Shown here: positions 1 through 11,134 of the stretch, in pieces
How positions within the stretch are numbered: position 1 is the stretch's first letter
Layout: the number at the start of each line of letters is the position of its first letter
Assembly: GCA_010279815.1 (NCBI GenBank)
Contig: QEOQ01000122.1
Span: forward strand, 956,798-1,020,797
Source of the DNA: Brachionus plicatilis
Lineage: Eukaryota > Rotifera > Eurotatoria > Ploima > Brachionidae
DNA: 64,000 bases
Direction of reading: 5' to 3'
Program-made: the position numbers and the translations under genes
The notes under the pieces: generated by a model
What the model was told of the DNA's origin: nothing
The model's input: the letters and a program-made list of their open reading frames with translations, nothing else
The model's database searches: none

Positions 1-1420
1 GCAAAACTCTGCAAATTTAGCAGAAATTAGATTTAAATCTGTTCAAGCACAGTGCATTTTGCACAGATTTTGCACATCTTTTGCAGACTATCACAGTTGA
101 TGCAACTTTGAATGTTGCATCATGTTGCATTTACGGAACTAATTTAAAATTTTTAGTAAAAAGTTGTTCAATTTTTTATCATTTTGTTCTGTTCTTTTGT
201 ACTGAACTTCACAAAACCCCAAATCTAGTCTAAAAATTAATTCTTTTTTCATTTATATGAATTAGTCCATTATTTCCGCTGCATCATCTTGCTGCCAAAT
301 TGTTTATAAATATTTAATATCACATTAATTTTTATTTTTTGAGCAGCATGAGCGTAAATTTTAGTTGTTAATTAAAAGGAAAAAAATAATATTTGAAATT
401 ATTCATAATTCTTTTTTTTAAATTTGACCTATAGAAAAATACTTCCTTTACTCGGTTATTTCAAAAAATTTTGATAAAAAATTATTAGGACAATTAAACA
501 AATTTTTTATTTAAAGTGAAGTTCGAGTTGGACGCTTACGATACTTTTAATCCAGTCTTTAGTTTAGTATTAAAATTGTTCTCTTAATAATTTAATTAAA
601 AATGACAAAAATCACCTTTTTTAGATTAATTATTTAATTTTCAAGATATAAAAAATCTCGGATTGATATTCTGAATTTTGATTTACAATTGACCTTTAAT
701 TTAAATCATTTTTTGATTTTTTAAATCAAAATAGAAAAAATTTTAACCAAGTGTTTAAAACTATTTTTAAAAAAAAATTTTAATTTATTCTATTATTTTG
801 AAGAATAAAAGAATTAAGAGAATTCTTCTGTGTTTAAGTAGCTAAAAAATTAATATTTCATCTTTTAGAGATGAAGGCCTTATATTTGTGGAAAAATGAA
901 AATATATTTTAAAATCAAGTCTGTTAATAAAAAAATTAATAGTTAAAAATTTCTTAAAATTCAAAGTATATATCTCAATTATGAAAAAAAAATTTAATCT
1001 TATTTAAATAATTATATATCATCAAATTTTTTAAAATTTTATACTAATTATAGTTATTTTAATTAATAAAGTAATTTTTAGACCAAAGACTGTTGATCGA
1101 GCTTCAATTTTGATAAAAAATAATTTTATACTTTAACAAAAAAATTAGATGCTGACAAAAAGTCATTAAAAATTTTCAATTATTAAATTTTTTTGTCACT
1201 ATCATTCAATCACAGTATTATCAAAATCGATTAGCAAAGTGTCTTGGTGTTTTATGATTTTTTTTAAGAGAAAAAAGATTTTCAACAGAAAATTAAAAAA
1301 AAATTTTTTTAAAAATTCAAATTTATTTAATTAAAAAAAAACATAAAATCGGCTAGAGAAGAATTTTAACAAGGGGTCAGAAGAATCAAGAATAAAATTT
1401 AACTAATTTGTAGAAATATA
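1..1420. other. AT-rich non-coding stretch with a repeat end
   Basis: No credible gene is visible. The first 130 bases carry the CTGCAAAACTCTGCAA-type repeat text that recurs near 2880-2980, 8030, 34205, 51210 and 63940, so the window opens inside a dispersed repeat. The rest is low-complexity A/T with frequent stops on both strands. Confidence 0.6.
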
Positions 1421-1571
1421 GAATCGGCGGCACATCGCCGAAAGAAAACGATAAAACAGTAATAAACTTTAAACGTCTCGAACAATCAGTAAGTCGCATT
1501 TCTGTTTGAAAATTAGCTTTATCTTTTTAAAATTAATTTTGCACCTTTTATCTAACAAATTTTGATCTATC

Positions 1572-1807
1572 ATGTCTAACAAACTCGAGTCCGATTCGCC
1601 ACAACGAATTTGGTCCGAGGAAATTAAAGCGGGTGTCTTACTGCCTTCTAGCTGTCACTGTTTGCATTTGCAATTGACAATTATCTGAGAATAATGAAAG
1701 TAATAATTTTGCTGATTTAAGGTCATGAGTTCCCAAGATGATGAACACCATGCAAATGACAACACGCCAATATCGCCACCCAATGTCGAAGTAGTCAGCG
1801 ATACCAA
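1572..1807 (+). CDS. Possible 5' exons of an unrecognised gene
   Basis: Two short open stretches stand out from the A/T background. The first runs from ATG at 1572 to 1634. A weak donor (GTCTTA) and an acceptor TTTAAG ending at 1721 would define an 87-bp intron. The second, 1722-1807, continues in the same phase and ends at a strong donor GTAAGT at 1808. Joined, they encode about 49 acidic residues including SSQDDEHH and PISPPNVEVV. Alternatively the protein could start at the second ATG (1725). A possible 5'UTR donor GTAAGT sits at 1489. No following exon was found on the + strand, so the gene would need a long intron; read without splicing the second exon stops at 1809. I do not recognise the product. 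The call rests on codon texture and splice signals only. Confidence 0.3.
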
Positions 1808-2747
1808 GTAAGTCTTGGGCTCTCGAGTCCCATTTGTTCTAGGCGCTCAATCACGAGTTTTAAAGTTCTATTCTAAAAAGGTGTTGCTGTTTTTTCCGCC
1901 GACGTTCCAAAAAAGAAAGAAATGCCCGACAAAAATGAGCAGCTTTATTTTATTTGAAAAGAAAAATTAAAAAATTTTATACACTTTTATTTCTTCAATT
2001 GATTATAGAATTTTACTGAAACAAAATTAAACATACAAATTATTATCTGTATCTTTTTTGAAATGTTTTCTTCTTTATTGAAATTATACTTTAATATTTA
2101 AAAAAAAATTTTCACTAATCAAAGAAACTTGTTATTTAAAAAAGATTAAAACATAAAACGCTTCTTTATAAATAAAAATTTATTGTAATTTATACAAAAA
2201 GAATAATTTTTTTTCTATATCATTTTATTATTAAAAATCAATTGCGTCGTTCACATAGAAATAAAATTTGATATTTAAAGAAAATTATTTTGTTTGATTG
2301 CTGCGAGCCTCGGAGCCAACTTCCATTCGTTAACTGAAAACGACTTGTGACATTTTTTTATGACGAGACTCTTCTTTTTTTGTTCAGGAGTATTTTTCTC
2401 TCATATTTTTTTTGAATAAAATTTTTTATTTTCACCTATTTTATTTTTTAAGGAGGTTTTTTCAATAGAAATTTTTCAGACAATTAAAATGACATCAGAT
2501 ACTTTCAGTATTTGGTGCTCAATCTTTTTTCCATTTTAAATTCAATAAAAATATTTTATCCAAAAATTGAAAATTATTTCGTTATTAAAACCGAGTATAC
2601 GATTACTTCCTAGACACTTTCATTAATACTCTTTAAAATTTATAAACACCTTTAAAAGTTTTTGAAATCCCCAAAATGATTTTATTAAAAATATATATCT
2701 TTAAAAAGCAAATTTAAGCGAATATTATCTTTTTTTTTATTCTTTAA
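1808..2747. other. Non-coding, nothing recognised
   Basis: A slightly GC-richer patch (1880-1945 and 2300-2350) follows the candidate exons but no convincing further exon or RNA gene could be assigned. The rest is A/T homopolymer-rich. Confidence 0.5.
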
Positions 2748-3103
2748 GGGGTTGTGAAGTTCGTTTCAATTCGATCTTTTCAATTCAGAAAAATTTGAAT
2801 AACTTTTTTACTAAAAAAGATAATTTAGTTCTATAAAATGCTTAATTTTAAGCAAATTTGCTTAATGCAGTAAAATAGGTCTGCAAAATAGTCTGCAATT
2901 TTCTGCATTTTGCACGCCATTAAAAAGTATTCAAATCAATTGTGCACTTACTTTGCAGAGTTTTTGCAGATATATATTTTCGGATTAAGCAAAGTTGCTT
3001 AACCATTAAGCATTTTTCATAACTAAATTATTTCTTTTAGCAAAAAAGTTATTCAAATTTTTTTGAATTGAAATGATCGAATTGAAATGAACTTCACAAC
3101 CCC
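2748..3103. mobile_element. Hairpin MITE-like element with 9-bp target duplication
   Basis: The ends are long inverted repeats beginning GGGGTTGTGAAGTTCG and ending with the complement CTTCACAACCCC; arms of roughly 100 bp can be paired (inner text GCTTAATNNTAAGCAAATT). The element is flanked on both sides by ATTCTTTAA (2739-2747 and 3104-3112), a perfect 9-bp direct repeat. A 9-bp duplication is typical of Mutator/MULE-type transposons; an 8-bp hAT duplication with one chance match is possible. The centre carries the dispersed CTGCAAAA/TTTGCAGAG text. No transposase is encoded, so it is non-autonomous. Confidence 0.8.
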
Positions 3104-4265
3104 ATTCTTTAATGTGTATATTAAACTTTTTATTTAAATCTTCGATAAAACTCTCAAAATCAATACTAAATGTCAGAAAAATACAAATTTCAATACAAAA
3201 ATTCCTATTCAAAATTAAAATTCTTAATAAAAAAATAAATATCTATATGTACAATAGATATTAGTTTAAAAAGGTGAAAAAAATAATGTTTCATTTGACA
3301 GTCCCGTTTAAAAAAAACATAAATAAATGTCTGATTATTTTTAATCAAATTTTATGTATATCATAAAGACAAAAAATAATAAATCTCAAAATTTTGATTT
3401 TTTTTTGATCATTAATATTTCCTTGTTAATCAAGGTTAATTATTTTTTGTTGAATTTAGTGAAACATATTTAATTCATGTTGTTTCATCATCAAAGTTTA
3501 AAAAGCTCAATTTTTTCAATTTAAATTAATGGAAAATTTTATTTTTTGTGATTTCTGAAAGGTTTGTATGAAAATTCACAATGCCTCAATACATTCGAGT
3601 TTCCGTCTCGATTTTGTTTTTTATGTTTTGTATTCTTTTTTGAATTAATAATATTTAACTTAATGTTTGGCTTTTAATTTTTTGATACTTTTTTATAGTA
3701 AAAACATTACTTTTTAATGAAAACTCATCTAAATTAGTAGCAAGGGCAGCCCGTCGGGGTCCGTGACAGAGTCTGCTTTAGGCCAAAAGGCCTAGGTCAA
3801 AGAGGTCCGGGCGAAACTCTAGTTTAGGGTTTTGGGTAAGGAACAAAAGGTCTTATTATTAAACTTTAATAAATTAGATTTCTTTTTATTAAAATTAGGA
3901 GTGAGGAAAATTATGGAAGTTAATGTTTTAGTTCACGTTGTTTGAAAATTTCAACTTAGCAAAATAATTAATCTTAATTTTTTAATTTAAAGCAATCTTT
4001 GATTAGTAAAAAAAAAGAATTTTTAGATTATTCTCGCGAAAATTTGTATCATTTAACGGTAGAAAAAAAAGTTAATTATTATTAAATAAATTAATAATTT
4101 ATAATTTAGGTTCATGAGTTTTTTAAAAGACAAAATGACAACATAATGTTAAAGAGGATATCTATTTGAAAAAGCAAAATAAACATAGAGTTAAATATTT
4201 CAAAAAAGGAGAAAAGAAACATAAAAATAAAAAAAAGCAATTTTTTATCTTTACAAAATGTTGAA
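3104..4265. other. Non-coding stretch with one GC-richer island
   Basis: Mostly A/T. The segment 3740-3835 is clearly GC-richer than its surroundings (GGGCAGCCCGTCGGGGTCCG and later AGGCCAAAAGGCCT). I could not assign it to a tRNA, 5S RNA, ribozyme or coding exon; it may be a fragment of a retroelement end. A copy of a repeat terminus, ATTCACAATGCC, ends near 3587. Confidence 0.4.
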
Positions 4266-4345
4266 ATTAGTATTGGTAAACAGAGTGACAACGGCAGAAC
4301 TCTGAAAATGACATCTCCAATGCTTCTCCGTTTACCAACACTAAT
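4266..4345. repeat. 80-bp perfect-ended hairpin
   Basis: The 20-bp ends ATTAGTATTGGTAAACAGAG and the complement of CTCCGTTTACCAACACTAAT pair with two mismatches around a 40-base loop. It could be a very short MITE or a structured RNA source. No target duplication is evident. Confidence 0.6.
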
Positions 4346-4436
4346 AAAAATATCGTAAACAGTAAATAAACATAAAAGAATACAAAACTGAAAGAGCTAA
4401 AAAAAAAAGAAAAGCTTTTTATATTTTATTATTTAT

Positions 4437-4571
4437 NNNNNNNNNNNNNNNNNNNNNNNNNNNNNNNNNNNNNNNNNNNNNNNNNNNNNNNNNNNNNNNN
4501 NNNNNNNNNNNNNNNNNNNNNNNNNNNNNNNNNNNNNNNNNNNNNNNNNNNNNNNNNNNNNNNNNNNNNNN
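4437..4571. other. Assembly gap (135 N)
   Basis: A run of N lies inside a LINE remnant, probably because the assembler could not bridge the repeat. Any protein read across it is an artefact. Confidence 0.99.
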
Positions 4572-4850
4572 TTCTTTTGCGATTAATTCATGTTGAGCTC
4601 TCGTTTTCATAAATTTAATGAATAGTTGGTTTGATCTGTCTTCTATTTTACCAATTTTAAGTACTTTATGCATAGTATTAATGCTTGTTTTAAGAGGAAA
4701 AAATTTTATAATTCTTAGAATCCTGTTTTGCATTTTTTTTAGTTTAAGCTTTCTGTTTTTAGTCTGTTTCTTTATAACGTCTTGTAGATGTGCTGTGTAG
4801 GCAAGTTTTGGATCCAGTCTGATGCCTAAAAAGGTTGGATTCAAAAATCT
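4572..4850 (-). pseudogene. 3'-region fragment of a non-LTR reverse transcriptase
   Basis: The reverse strand encodes FLGIRLDPKLAYTAHLQDVI, followed by QNRILRIIKFFPLKTS and RSNQLFIKF. This is the region after the catalytic domain in jockey-like LINE reverse transcriptases (compare the local copies near 42100 and 47080, which carry FLGIRFD / FFGIKFDSKL at the same place). The 5' part is missing beyond about 4850 and the 3' part runs into the N gap. It belongs to a different subfamily from the two larger LINEs in this window. Confidence 0.75.
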
Positions 4851-4938
4851 TGTAAAATTTGTTCCATTTTTTTTGATCCAAAATTTATTTCATGTGGTAA
4901 TTGTCAATCATTATTTCATTTAAAATGTGTTAATAGTA

Positions 4939-5877
4939 GTGCATGGTATCGATTTTAAATTATCGATAGAAATATCGATAAATTAGGTATCGATATTGAT
5001 TTTTTTTTTGTAAAACTTATCGATTGCATTCTAATCTATCAGTCGAATATGAATATTTTTAAGTTATACTGATATTTTATCGATGAAGTAGAAAACTTTC
5101 GATATTCAATCGATAGAGAAAAATATTTTCGATCAAATATTGAAATGAAATATTAATGTCAATATTTTATTGAAAATATCTTACTTCATCGATTAAATAA
5201 TTCAATATGTAGTATATCTAAAATTTTAAAATTTTTGAATTTTGAGATTATCGATTTAGGTAATGAATAATAAATTTTAGAACCATGGTTAATTGAAGAA
5301 TAATTTTTTTTCAAAATTAAATTTAATAAATTTTTCAAATAAAAAGTCACTTTTTTTTCAATTGTTTCTTAAAAAAATAGAATAAATGAAATTCAAGAAC
5401 ATGCATTAGAAATAAAACGTTAAATATATATATTTTTTATTTGTGTAAATCATTTTTTAAAATTCAAAAGAAGAGTGAATATTTTTTGTTTTAAAAATTT
5501 TTTAAAAATTATGTAAAAATTAGATTGGAATCTTTCAACTATCTTTTAAAATACTTGACAAAAACTCGATTTTAGATTTTAAGTTTCAAAAATTTAATTT
5601 TATGTTTAAATTTTTTATGAGTTAAAATTACCGAAATTATTTGATATTTTAATTTAATATCGATAAAATATTGATAAAAATTTTTCGTATCCATATAATA
5701 TTGATATTTATATTTAAAATCGGTAATTTATCGATATTATAAAATTACTTTGATATTTTATCGATAATAATTTATCATATCGATAAATTATCGAATTTTT
5801 TTTTTTTTTTAATATCGATATTATTAGAGAATGTTTTTAAATAATATCGAGTGTCGATATACATCGATATCATGCAC
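4939..5877. mobile_element. 0.94-kb TIR element with subterminal ATCGAT arrays
   Basis: Inverted ends GTGCATGGTATCGAT and its complement ATCGATATCATGCAC are bounded by TA dinucleotides (4937-4938, 5878-5879), as expected for Tc1/mariner-type insertion. Both ends are crowded with ATCGAT and TATCGATA motifs (roughly twenty), thinning in the middle. Subterminal repeated motifs are typical transposase-binding regions. No ORF of any size is present, so it would be moved by a protein encoded elsewhere. Confidence 0.75.
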
Positions 5878-6299
5878 TAGTCATAATTTAATATAAAAAT
5901 TTTTGCTAGAATAGTCATATAGAAATGTCCCTTTCATAAAAAATTTATCTCAAAAAGTTTCAAATTGAGATTTCAAAGTTAATTCTATTATATTTTTTTT
6001 AGTTAAAATTAAATAACAAGTGTCATTTTATTTATCGATCCATCAATGGATCAATGGATATTTTTTTATAATTTTAAAATGAAATCAAATTGCAATTTTT
6101 AGAAATTTTAAAATTAACCTGGAAAAAAAAATTTCACCACAAACAGACTTTGAGTTGAAATTTTTAAAACAAAATATTAAAAAAGTTAAATCTAAATATT
6201 TTTGATATAAAGAATCAAATTAAATGGAGTCAAAATCAGACTTTTTTTAGAGTGTGAATTAAAAATTATGAAAAATTATTTTATTAAAACTAGCGCCAA
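5878..6299. other. Non-coding 3' flank of the receptor gene
   Basis: A/T-rich sequence with no gene; it should contain the 3'UTR of the Cys-loop receptor on the - strand. Confidence 0.5.
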
Positions 6300-9200
6300 T
6301 TAATTGTTAACTGTTTTAAAATACATTGAAATTAAAGACATGGGAGTAACAACTGCAAAAAATAAAAAAACAAACCGGTCAATAAGCATTGCCAAATACT
6401 TCCATTGATGTACCAAAATTTGATCATTATTCATTTGATTTTGCAAGTAACGAGTAAAATTGTGAATATCTTTAGGCTTTTGAATTGAATTGATATAATT
6501 TCTGATAGATTTTTTAAAAAGCTCCAAATTTTCCAGATAAAATTTAGCTTTTTTTGTTTCCATTAATCCATTTGAAAAGTGATCAAGTCTTTGATTTAAA
6601 TCAATGCATTCGTTTGTTTTCACCTTTGCATTCGACTTGATCAAATTAAATTTCAAATTTTCCAATGTATTCAAATATTTTGAATTATCAACATTTTCTC
6701 TAGTAAAACAATTTTTTCTGATGCTCATTTTGAGATCATTTTTGCGCACTATGTACATTTTTAGAGTTTTGACCAAGCTCAGCACCTCATTGCCAATCAA
6801 GTCCTCTACACACTCTTCATTTTTGCCACCCTCGTCCACAAACTGGTTTAAAACAAACAAATTCTTATTCAAATCCATCAGTCTTTTTCTTATATTTTCC
6901 ATTTCAAAATTGCTCAAGTTGGTCTTGAACAGCTTTTTTTCATCGGTCACAAACCGACTTCGCTGAACCAACACTTTCAAGCAGCCGGCTATTGGGGTCT
7001 TGGTCTTATAGTTGTAGTAGACCAAGTAAATAATGGTGGTCAACATGATACAAATTGATACAAACACCAAGTTTAGATTAAAATAAATACTTAACATTGG
7101 CAGATGGCTTGTTTTTGGTATTAGATCACTAATGTCCTTTAAGTACATCATTCCGCTGATCAGGATGCTTGTCGAGTAGCTTTTTTTTTCGCCACTCTCG
7201 ACCGGCACAATGTAAGTCAAGAGTGCCACAATGTAAAAAAAGCAATAAGGCATGATCAGTTTATTCATGTAGTAAAGAATTTTTCGCCTCATCAGCAAAC
7301 TAAGCCGAACCACGCTCATTTCTTTTTCTATCTGAATGCTGAACGAATATTTTTGGTCCAAATTGGAAGCACTAGCATTGATTAGGTCGAACTCGGCCTC
7401 ATTTATTAGCTGCAAGTGAACTCCAGTGCCGAATGTTTCCAGGGTTAATAGATCGTTCATGAATGCTGAAGATCTGAAGTCAATGTGGCACTGCTGCACA
7501 TCGAATGGAAAGTTGTCTTGATTTAGCTCGCAAATGGTCAACACTTTGAGAGGAAATACCCATCTGCAGTCGCCATTCGGGTCTACCAGGATGAAGTATT
7601 TGTTACGCTCGGAAAAATCGTAAATATTACTGCTTGATTGGGTGTAGCGGACGATTTTTTCCGAGTCAAATTTGAAGTTGTTTACATTGTTGGATACTAT
7701 TATGTCCGGCGCCCATATCTCTGTGGACTTGAATGATATTGTATTCGAGTAAACGCTTGAGTTCCATTTTATAAATTCATCCCGCCACCGAATGCTTAAT
7801 TGTAGTGTGCTTGTCATTACCTAATGAAAGAGGTTAAGTGGTTTGAACCAAGATGCTGAAGAGTAGAGAACCACAATACCAAGCAAGATTTTTTTAACTT
7901 GTCAAAAGAATTGGGCATTGTGAATACAAAAATACAAAGAAAATATTAAAAATTCCAAAGCTTAATTTATGATGGACATGTTCTGTAAATTGTAGAAACT
8001 GATATATCCTTTTTACCACCAATATACTGACTCTGCAAAACTCTGCAATAAATCTGCAAAACCCAGAGAATTGTAAAATTGTAGAATTTAGGATATTACT
8101 CAACTTTAAGTGGTGGTTCAAAGGATGTATCAGTTGCTACAATTCAGAGTTGTTTAAAAGTCCCAGTCTGGAATTTTTTTTTTAATTTGCTAGATCAGGC
8201 TTCATATCAAAAAATTTATATACTCTTGGGTTGTCTAATGCAATAGATTTGCCATATATCAGAATTTTTTTGCAATTTTAGCATAAATTTCTTCTTCAGT
8301 ATTCAAAATTTTAAAGCCTGGACTTGGACTTTTAAATGAAATTAAAAAAAAAAGTCCGGACTTGGACTTGACTTGAGACTTGTGAATTTTAAACAACTCT
8401 GCTAAAATTTACAGAATATGTTTTGGTCATTCAGAACTTGAACTGTGGCACTTTTAATATTTTGTTTATGTTTTTTATACCAAAATTCACAATTCCATGG
8501 AATTCGATATATGTGGCAAATTTTAAGGGTGTTAATAAGTGTAAAATGAACCGAGTAAAACATTTATGAATATTTTTCTTTTTTTAAAACTTTATCAAGC
8601 ATTAATAATAATTAATTACTTAAATAAACATTAATTCTGTAATTGTTTTGATTTTAAAAATCGGTCATCAATTTTTTTGGCTCACAAAACTTTTTTCAAT
8701 CAAAATTTGGTTTAAAATTATAAAAAAAAACCAATTATTTGTAATATAATGTGTGACCTAAACTTATCTGCAAAACTATTCCATTTGATCACATTAAAAT
8801 TGAATACAAAGGAAGGCAGTTTTGTACTGTTTGTTTTCCTTTTTTTAAATTTACAATTATGTTTAAGAAATTAAAATATTAAAATAAATTTCCAATTTTT
8901 TACATAAATACCACAAAAGATTAAATTTTGATTAAATATTCAAAGATTGAGATTAACAAAAAAATATAACCTTTTTTAAAAGTGTTAGGTAGGTATTTTT
9001 TAAATTTTATTTATCTTTTTGAGTTAAGGTTGAACAATCAAACAGTTGAACAGATAAATTAAAGAACTATTGTATACCAATTGAATTATTAAGATCTAAA
9101 AAAATTTTTCCCTAATGAAAATTTAAATATTTTGAAAACTTATCAAAGTATTGTGTTTTGTTTTCTTTTTTTAAAATTTCTAAATTGCACCACTTGTGAC

Positions 9201-10627
9201 CTATGACTCCCGTAGTTTTGGCAGATTTAACTTTCTGACAATGAATTCGTAGTTATTTAACTTTAAATCATGATTTATTTCAAAAATCTTATTTTTTTTT
9301 TTATATTTTCACCAAATAATTTAATTATTATAAGTTAATGTATCCAAACATGGTTGAAAAGTTGCTTTCAAGCAAATTAAGCGTTGTGGCGACCCTCAAA
9401 AAAAATGTCAAAGTTTAATTTTGTACCACAACTATAAAATTATTTATTTTGCTACGAAAAAATAAGACGGATTAAAAAATCCAAAATTATAAAAGAGCAT
9501 ACTTTTATCTACAAAACAAGAGGTTAATTCTATATTTTTTAAATCTTCTAAGTAAAAGTTGTGTTCATACCAACTAAACTTTTTTTTTTACTTTGGTAAT
9601 AAGACATCAAAAGTGGTGTAAACTGTACTTTGATTTAATTAATAAGCTTAATCACATTATATGTCAAGAATACTAAAAATCCAACTCTGTTCAGTATAAA
9701 TTATTTTGACTTTTAAATCCTAAAAATTCAATTTTTTTGTAAATCCTGGTGGAGAGATTCGTAATTCTCATTATTTGTAAGTGGAAATCAATTTTTTAAG
9801 AAAATTAAACTTAATTCGATGGAATTTGAAAAAATTAAATTTTAATTTATGTGTTATAAAATATGAAGACAAATAAATTAAAAAATATCTTATTTTTTTT
9901 TTTTTTGAAAATTTCTCATTTAACTGAAAAGTCTTGATTATTTTAAAAATTGATCCTTTCTTTATCTCATAAATATATAATATATTTTTTGGAAACTTAA
10001 ATACTTCGATTTTTATTTAACTTGTAATTACTAATTTTTTTTTACTCTTTTGCCTATGAGGCTTGAATTAATAAATAATAATAAAAATTATATAATGGCT
10101 TTATAATTATATAATAATTTTCCCGTAAAAAAACTAATGTGAAAAAACGCCTTAATTTTTATAAAAAATTGAGCTTCTAGAAAAAAATTTTAGATCATGT
10201 TTTACTAAAGATAAAAATAAATAATTAAATTAACTTGATTTACTATTAGCATTATCAATTATTTTGATTTTTTTTTCAATTTTAATCAAAAATAATTTTT
10301 TTTTTGGTAAAACCAATTTTAGTCTTATTTTTTGCAATTTAGAATAATAGGAAACTAAATAAGAAAAATCACCTGATAAACTTCATCAAGTTTATTTATC
10401 TGTGCGATACTGATGCCAATTTTGACTTGAATAGGTTGAGACGAGTTTTTTAAAGGCCTCGATTTTCGGTCATAAAAATTTAGCAGAGTTTTTCGAAGTC
10501 GAGAAAGATCTTCGCTGCTCGATACCGGTGTTTTGTTTAAAATTAGATCAATATTAGATTCTTGATCAAGCTCATCATGGGCACAGACAACCAATACCAG
10601 CAAAAAATTTATAACTATTTTCTTCAT
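6300..10627 (-). CDS. Nicotinic-type Cys-loop ligand-gated ion channel subunit, two exons
   Basis: Exon 1 is 10373-10627 and exon 2 is 6300-7820, joined in phase 0 (CAG|GTA) across a 2.55-kb intron; donor CAG|GTGATT, acceptor TTAG|GTAATG. The product is about 591 aa. It starts with a hydrophobic signal peptide (MKKIVINFLLVLVVCAH) and an N-terminal helix, then carries the extracellular domain with IWAPDI near residue 120 and the Cys-loop CELNQDNFPFDVQQC (Cys 182 and 196, 13 residues apart). TM1 is near 273-293, TM2 near 298-316, TM3 near 328-351, a long intracellular loop follows, and TM4 lies near 560-585. GEK just before TM2 suggests a cation channel. The vicinal Cys pair of alpha subunits is absent, so it is probably a non-alpha subunit acting in a pentamer at the plasma membrane. 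Exon 2 alone looks like an N-truncated gene; its apparent ATG at 7817 is internal. Ligand unknown. Confidence 0.9.
7914..8496. mobile_element. GGCATTGTGAA family MITE copy in the receptor intron
   Basis: Ends GGCATTGTGAA and TTCACAATTCC are inverted. The arms share the family's internal text AACTGAT.CATCCTTT.TACCACC and its complement, and the centre has CTGCAAAACTCTGCAATAAA. The copy is split by a nested element at 8145-8401. Other copies are at 12137, 23153 and 34763. Confidence 0.8.
8145..8401. mobile_element. Nested hAT-like MITE
   Basis: Inverted ends CAGAGTTGTTTAAAAGTC and the complement of TTTTAAACAACTCTG enclose 257 bp with internal AGTCCGGACTTGGACTTGAC. It is flanked by CTACAATT (8137-8144) and CTAAAATT (8402-8409), an 8-bp duplication with one mismatch. 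Related family copies read TTGCTACAATTTACAGAAC continuously here, confirming the insertion point. An 8-bp duplication and a CAGRG start are hAT hallmarks. Similar text (AAGTCCAAGTCCGAACTTTA) at 19655 may be a decayed relative. Confidence 0.8.
8497..10372. other. Rest of receptor intron 1
   Basis: No further exon or recognisable element was found. It is long A/T tracts with scattered homopolymers. Confidence 0.5.
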
Positions 10628-10874
10628 ATTTACGCAATCATTTCCAAAAGCAAAATAATTTATGATTTAAATACATGGAAGATTTGAGCTTTTATTTATG
10701 AGCTAATCAAGCTAATATTTTGTAAGACTCATAGAAAATTAATCGAGAATTTTATGATTGAGAAGGAAATCGATACTCACGGGATTAGAAATAAAAAATT
10801 ACAAAATAAAATTTATTTTTAAAATAACATAGAATAAAATCTAGCAACAAAAAACTAAAACTTCAAATCAATCT

Positions 10875-11134
10875 TCAATTTGCATTGTTATTGTTATTAT
10901 CATTATTAACAATAATTGCGTTCCTGAGCAATCGTTCTTTAAATTTAAAATGAGCAAAATGATCCATAATTTATGCCAATCTAAAATTACCTATGTCTTC
11001 CGGTGGCAAATTAAGCGCAACTCCTTCATTGTTATTGTTTACATTGATGCCTTCGCCACTCAGTATTTTCCTAATAGTAAAATCATTGTTATTGTTGTTT
11101 GAATTGTTGATAACTATAACACCGCCATTTGCAT
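10875..11134 (-). CDS. Asn-rich small protein, C-terminal exons (partial)
   Basis: Two exons too short to show as long ORFs: 10991-11134 and 10875-10936, joined in phase 1 across a 54-bp intron (donor ATAG|GTAATT, acceptor TTAAAG|AA). They encode 68 residues: GGVIVINNSNNNNDFTIRK, then GINVNNNNEGVALNLPPEDI, ERLLRNAIIVNND, and an Asn tail ending in a TGA stop. The pattern of VIV or IIV beside poly-Asn, DFTI and a .IERLLR helix recurs in the neighbouring gene at 13794-14813, so the two look like members of one family. The first exon is not settled. A hydrophobic start MFLFCCLFFVWF with TATAAA just upstream lies at 11374 on the same strand, but I could not find a donor of the right phase. Confidence 0.6.

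Noticed and set aside
3006..3212. 68-aa - strand ORF
   Set aside because: It reads through the arm of the hairpin element and has no recognisable features.
3740..3835. tRNA, 5S rRNA or hammerhead/HDV-type ribozyme
   Set aside because: GGTCC...GCGAAAC text suggested a ribozyme or B-box, but no CTGATGA core or paired arms could be drawn.
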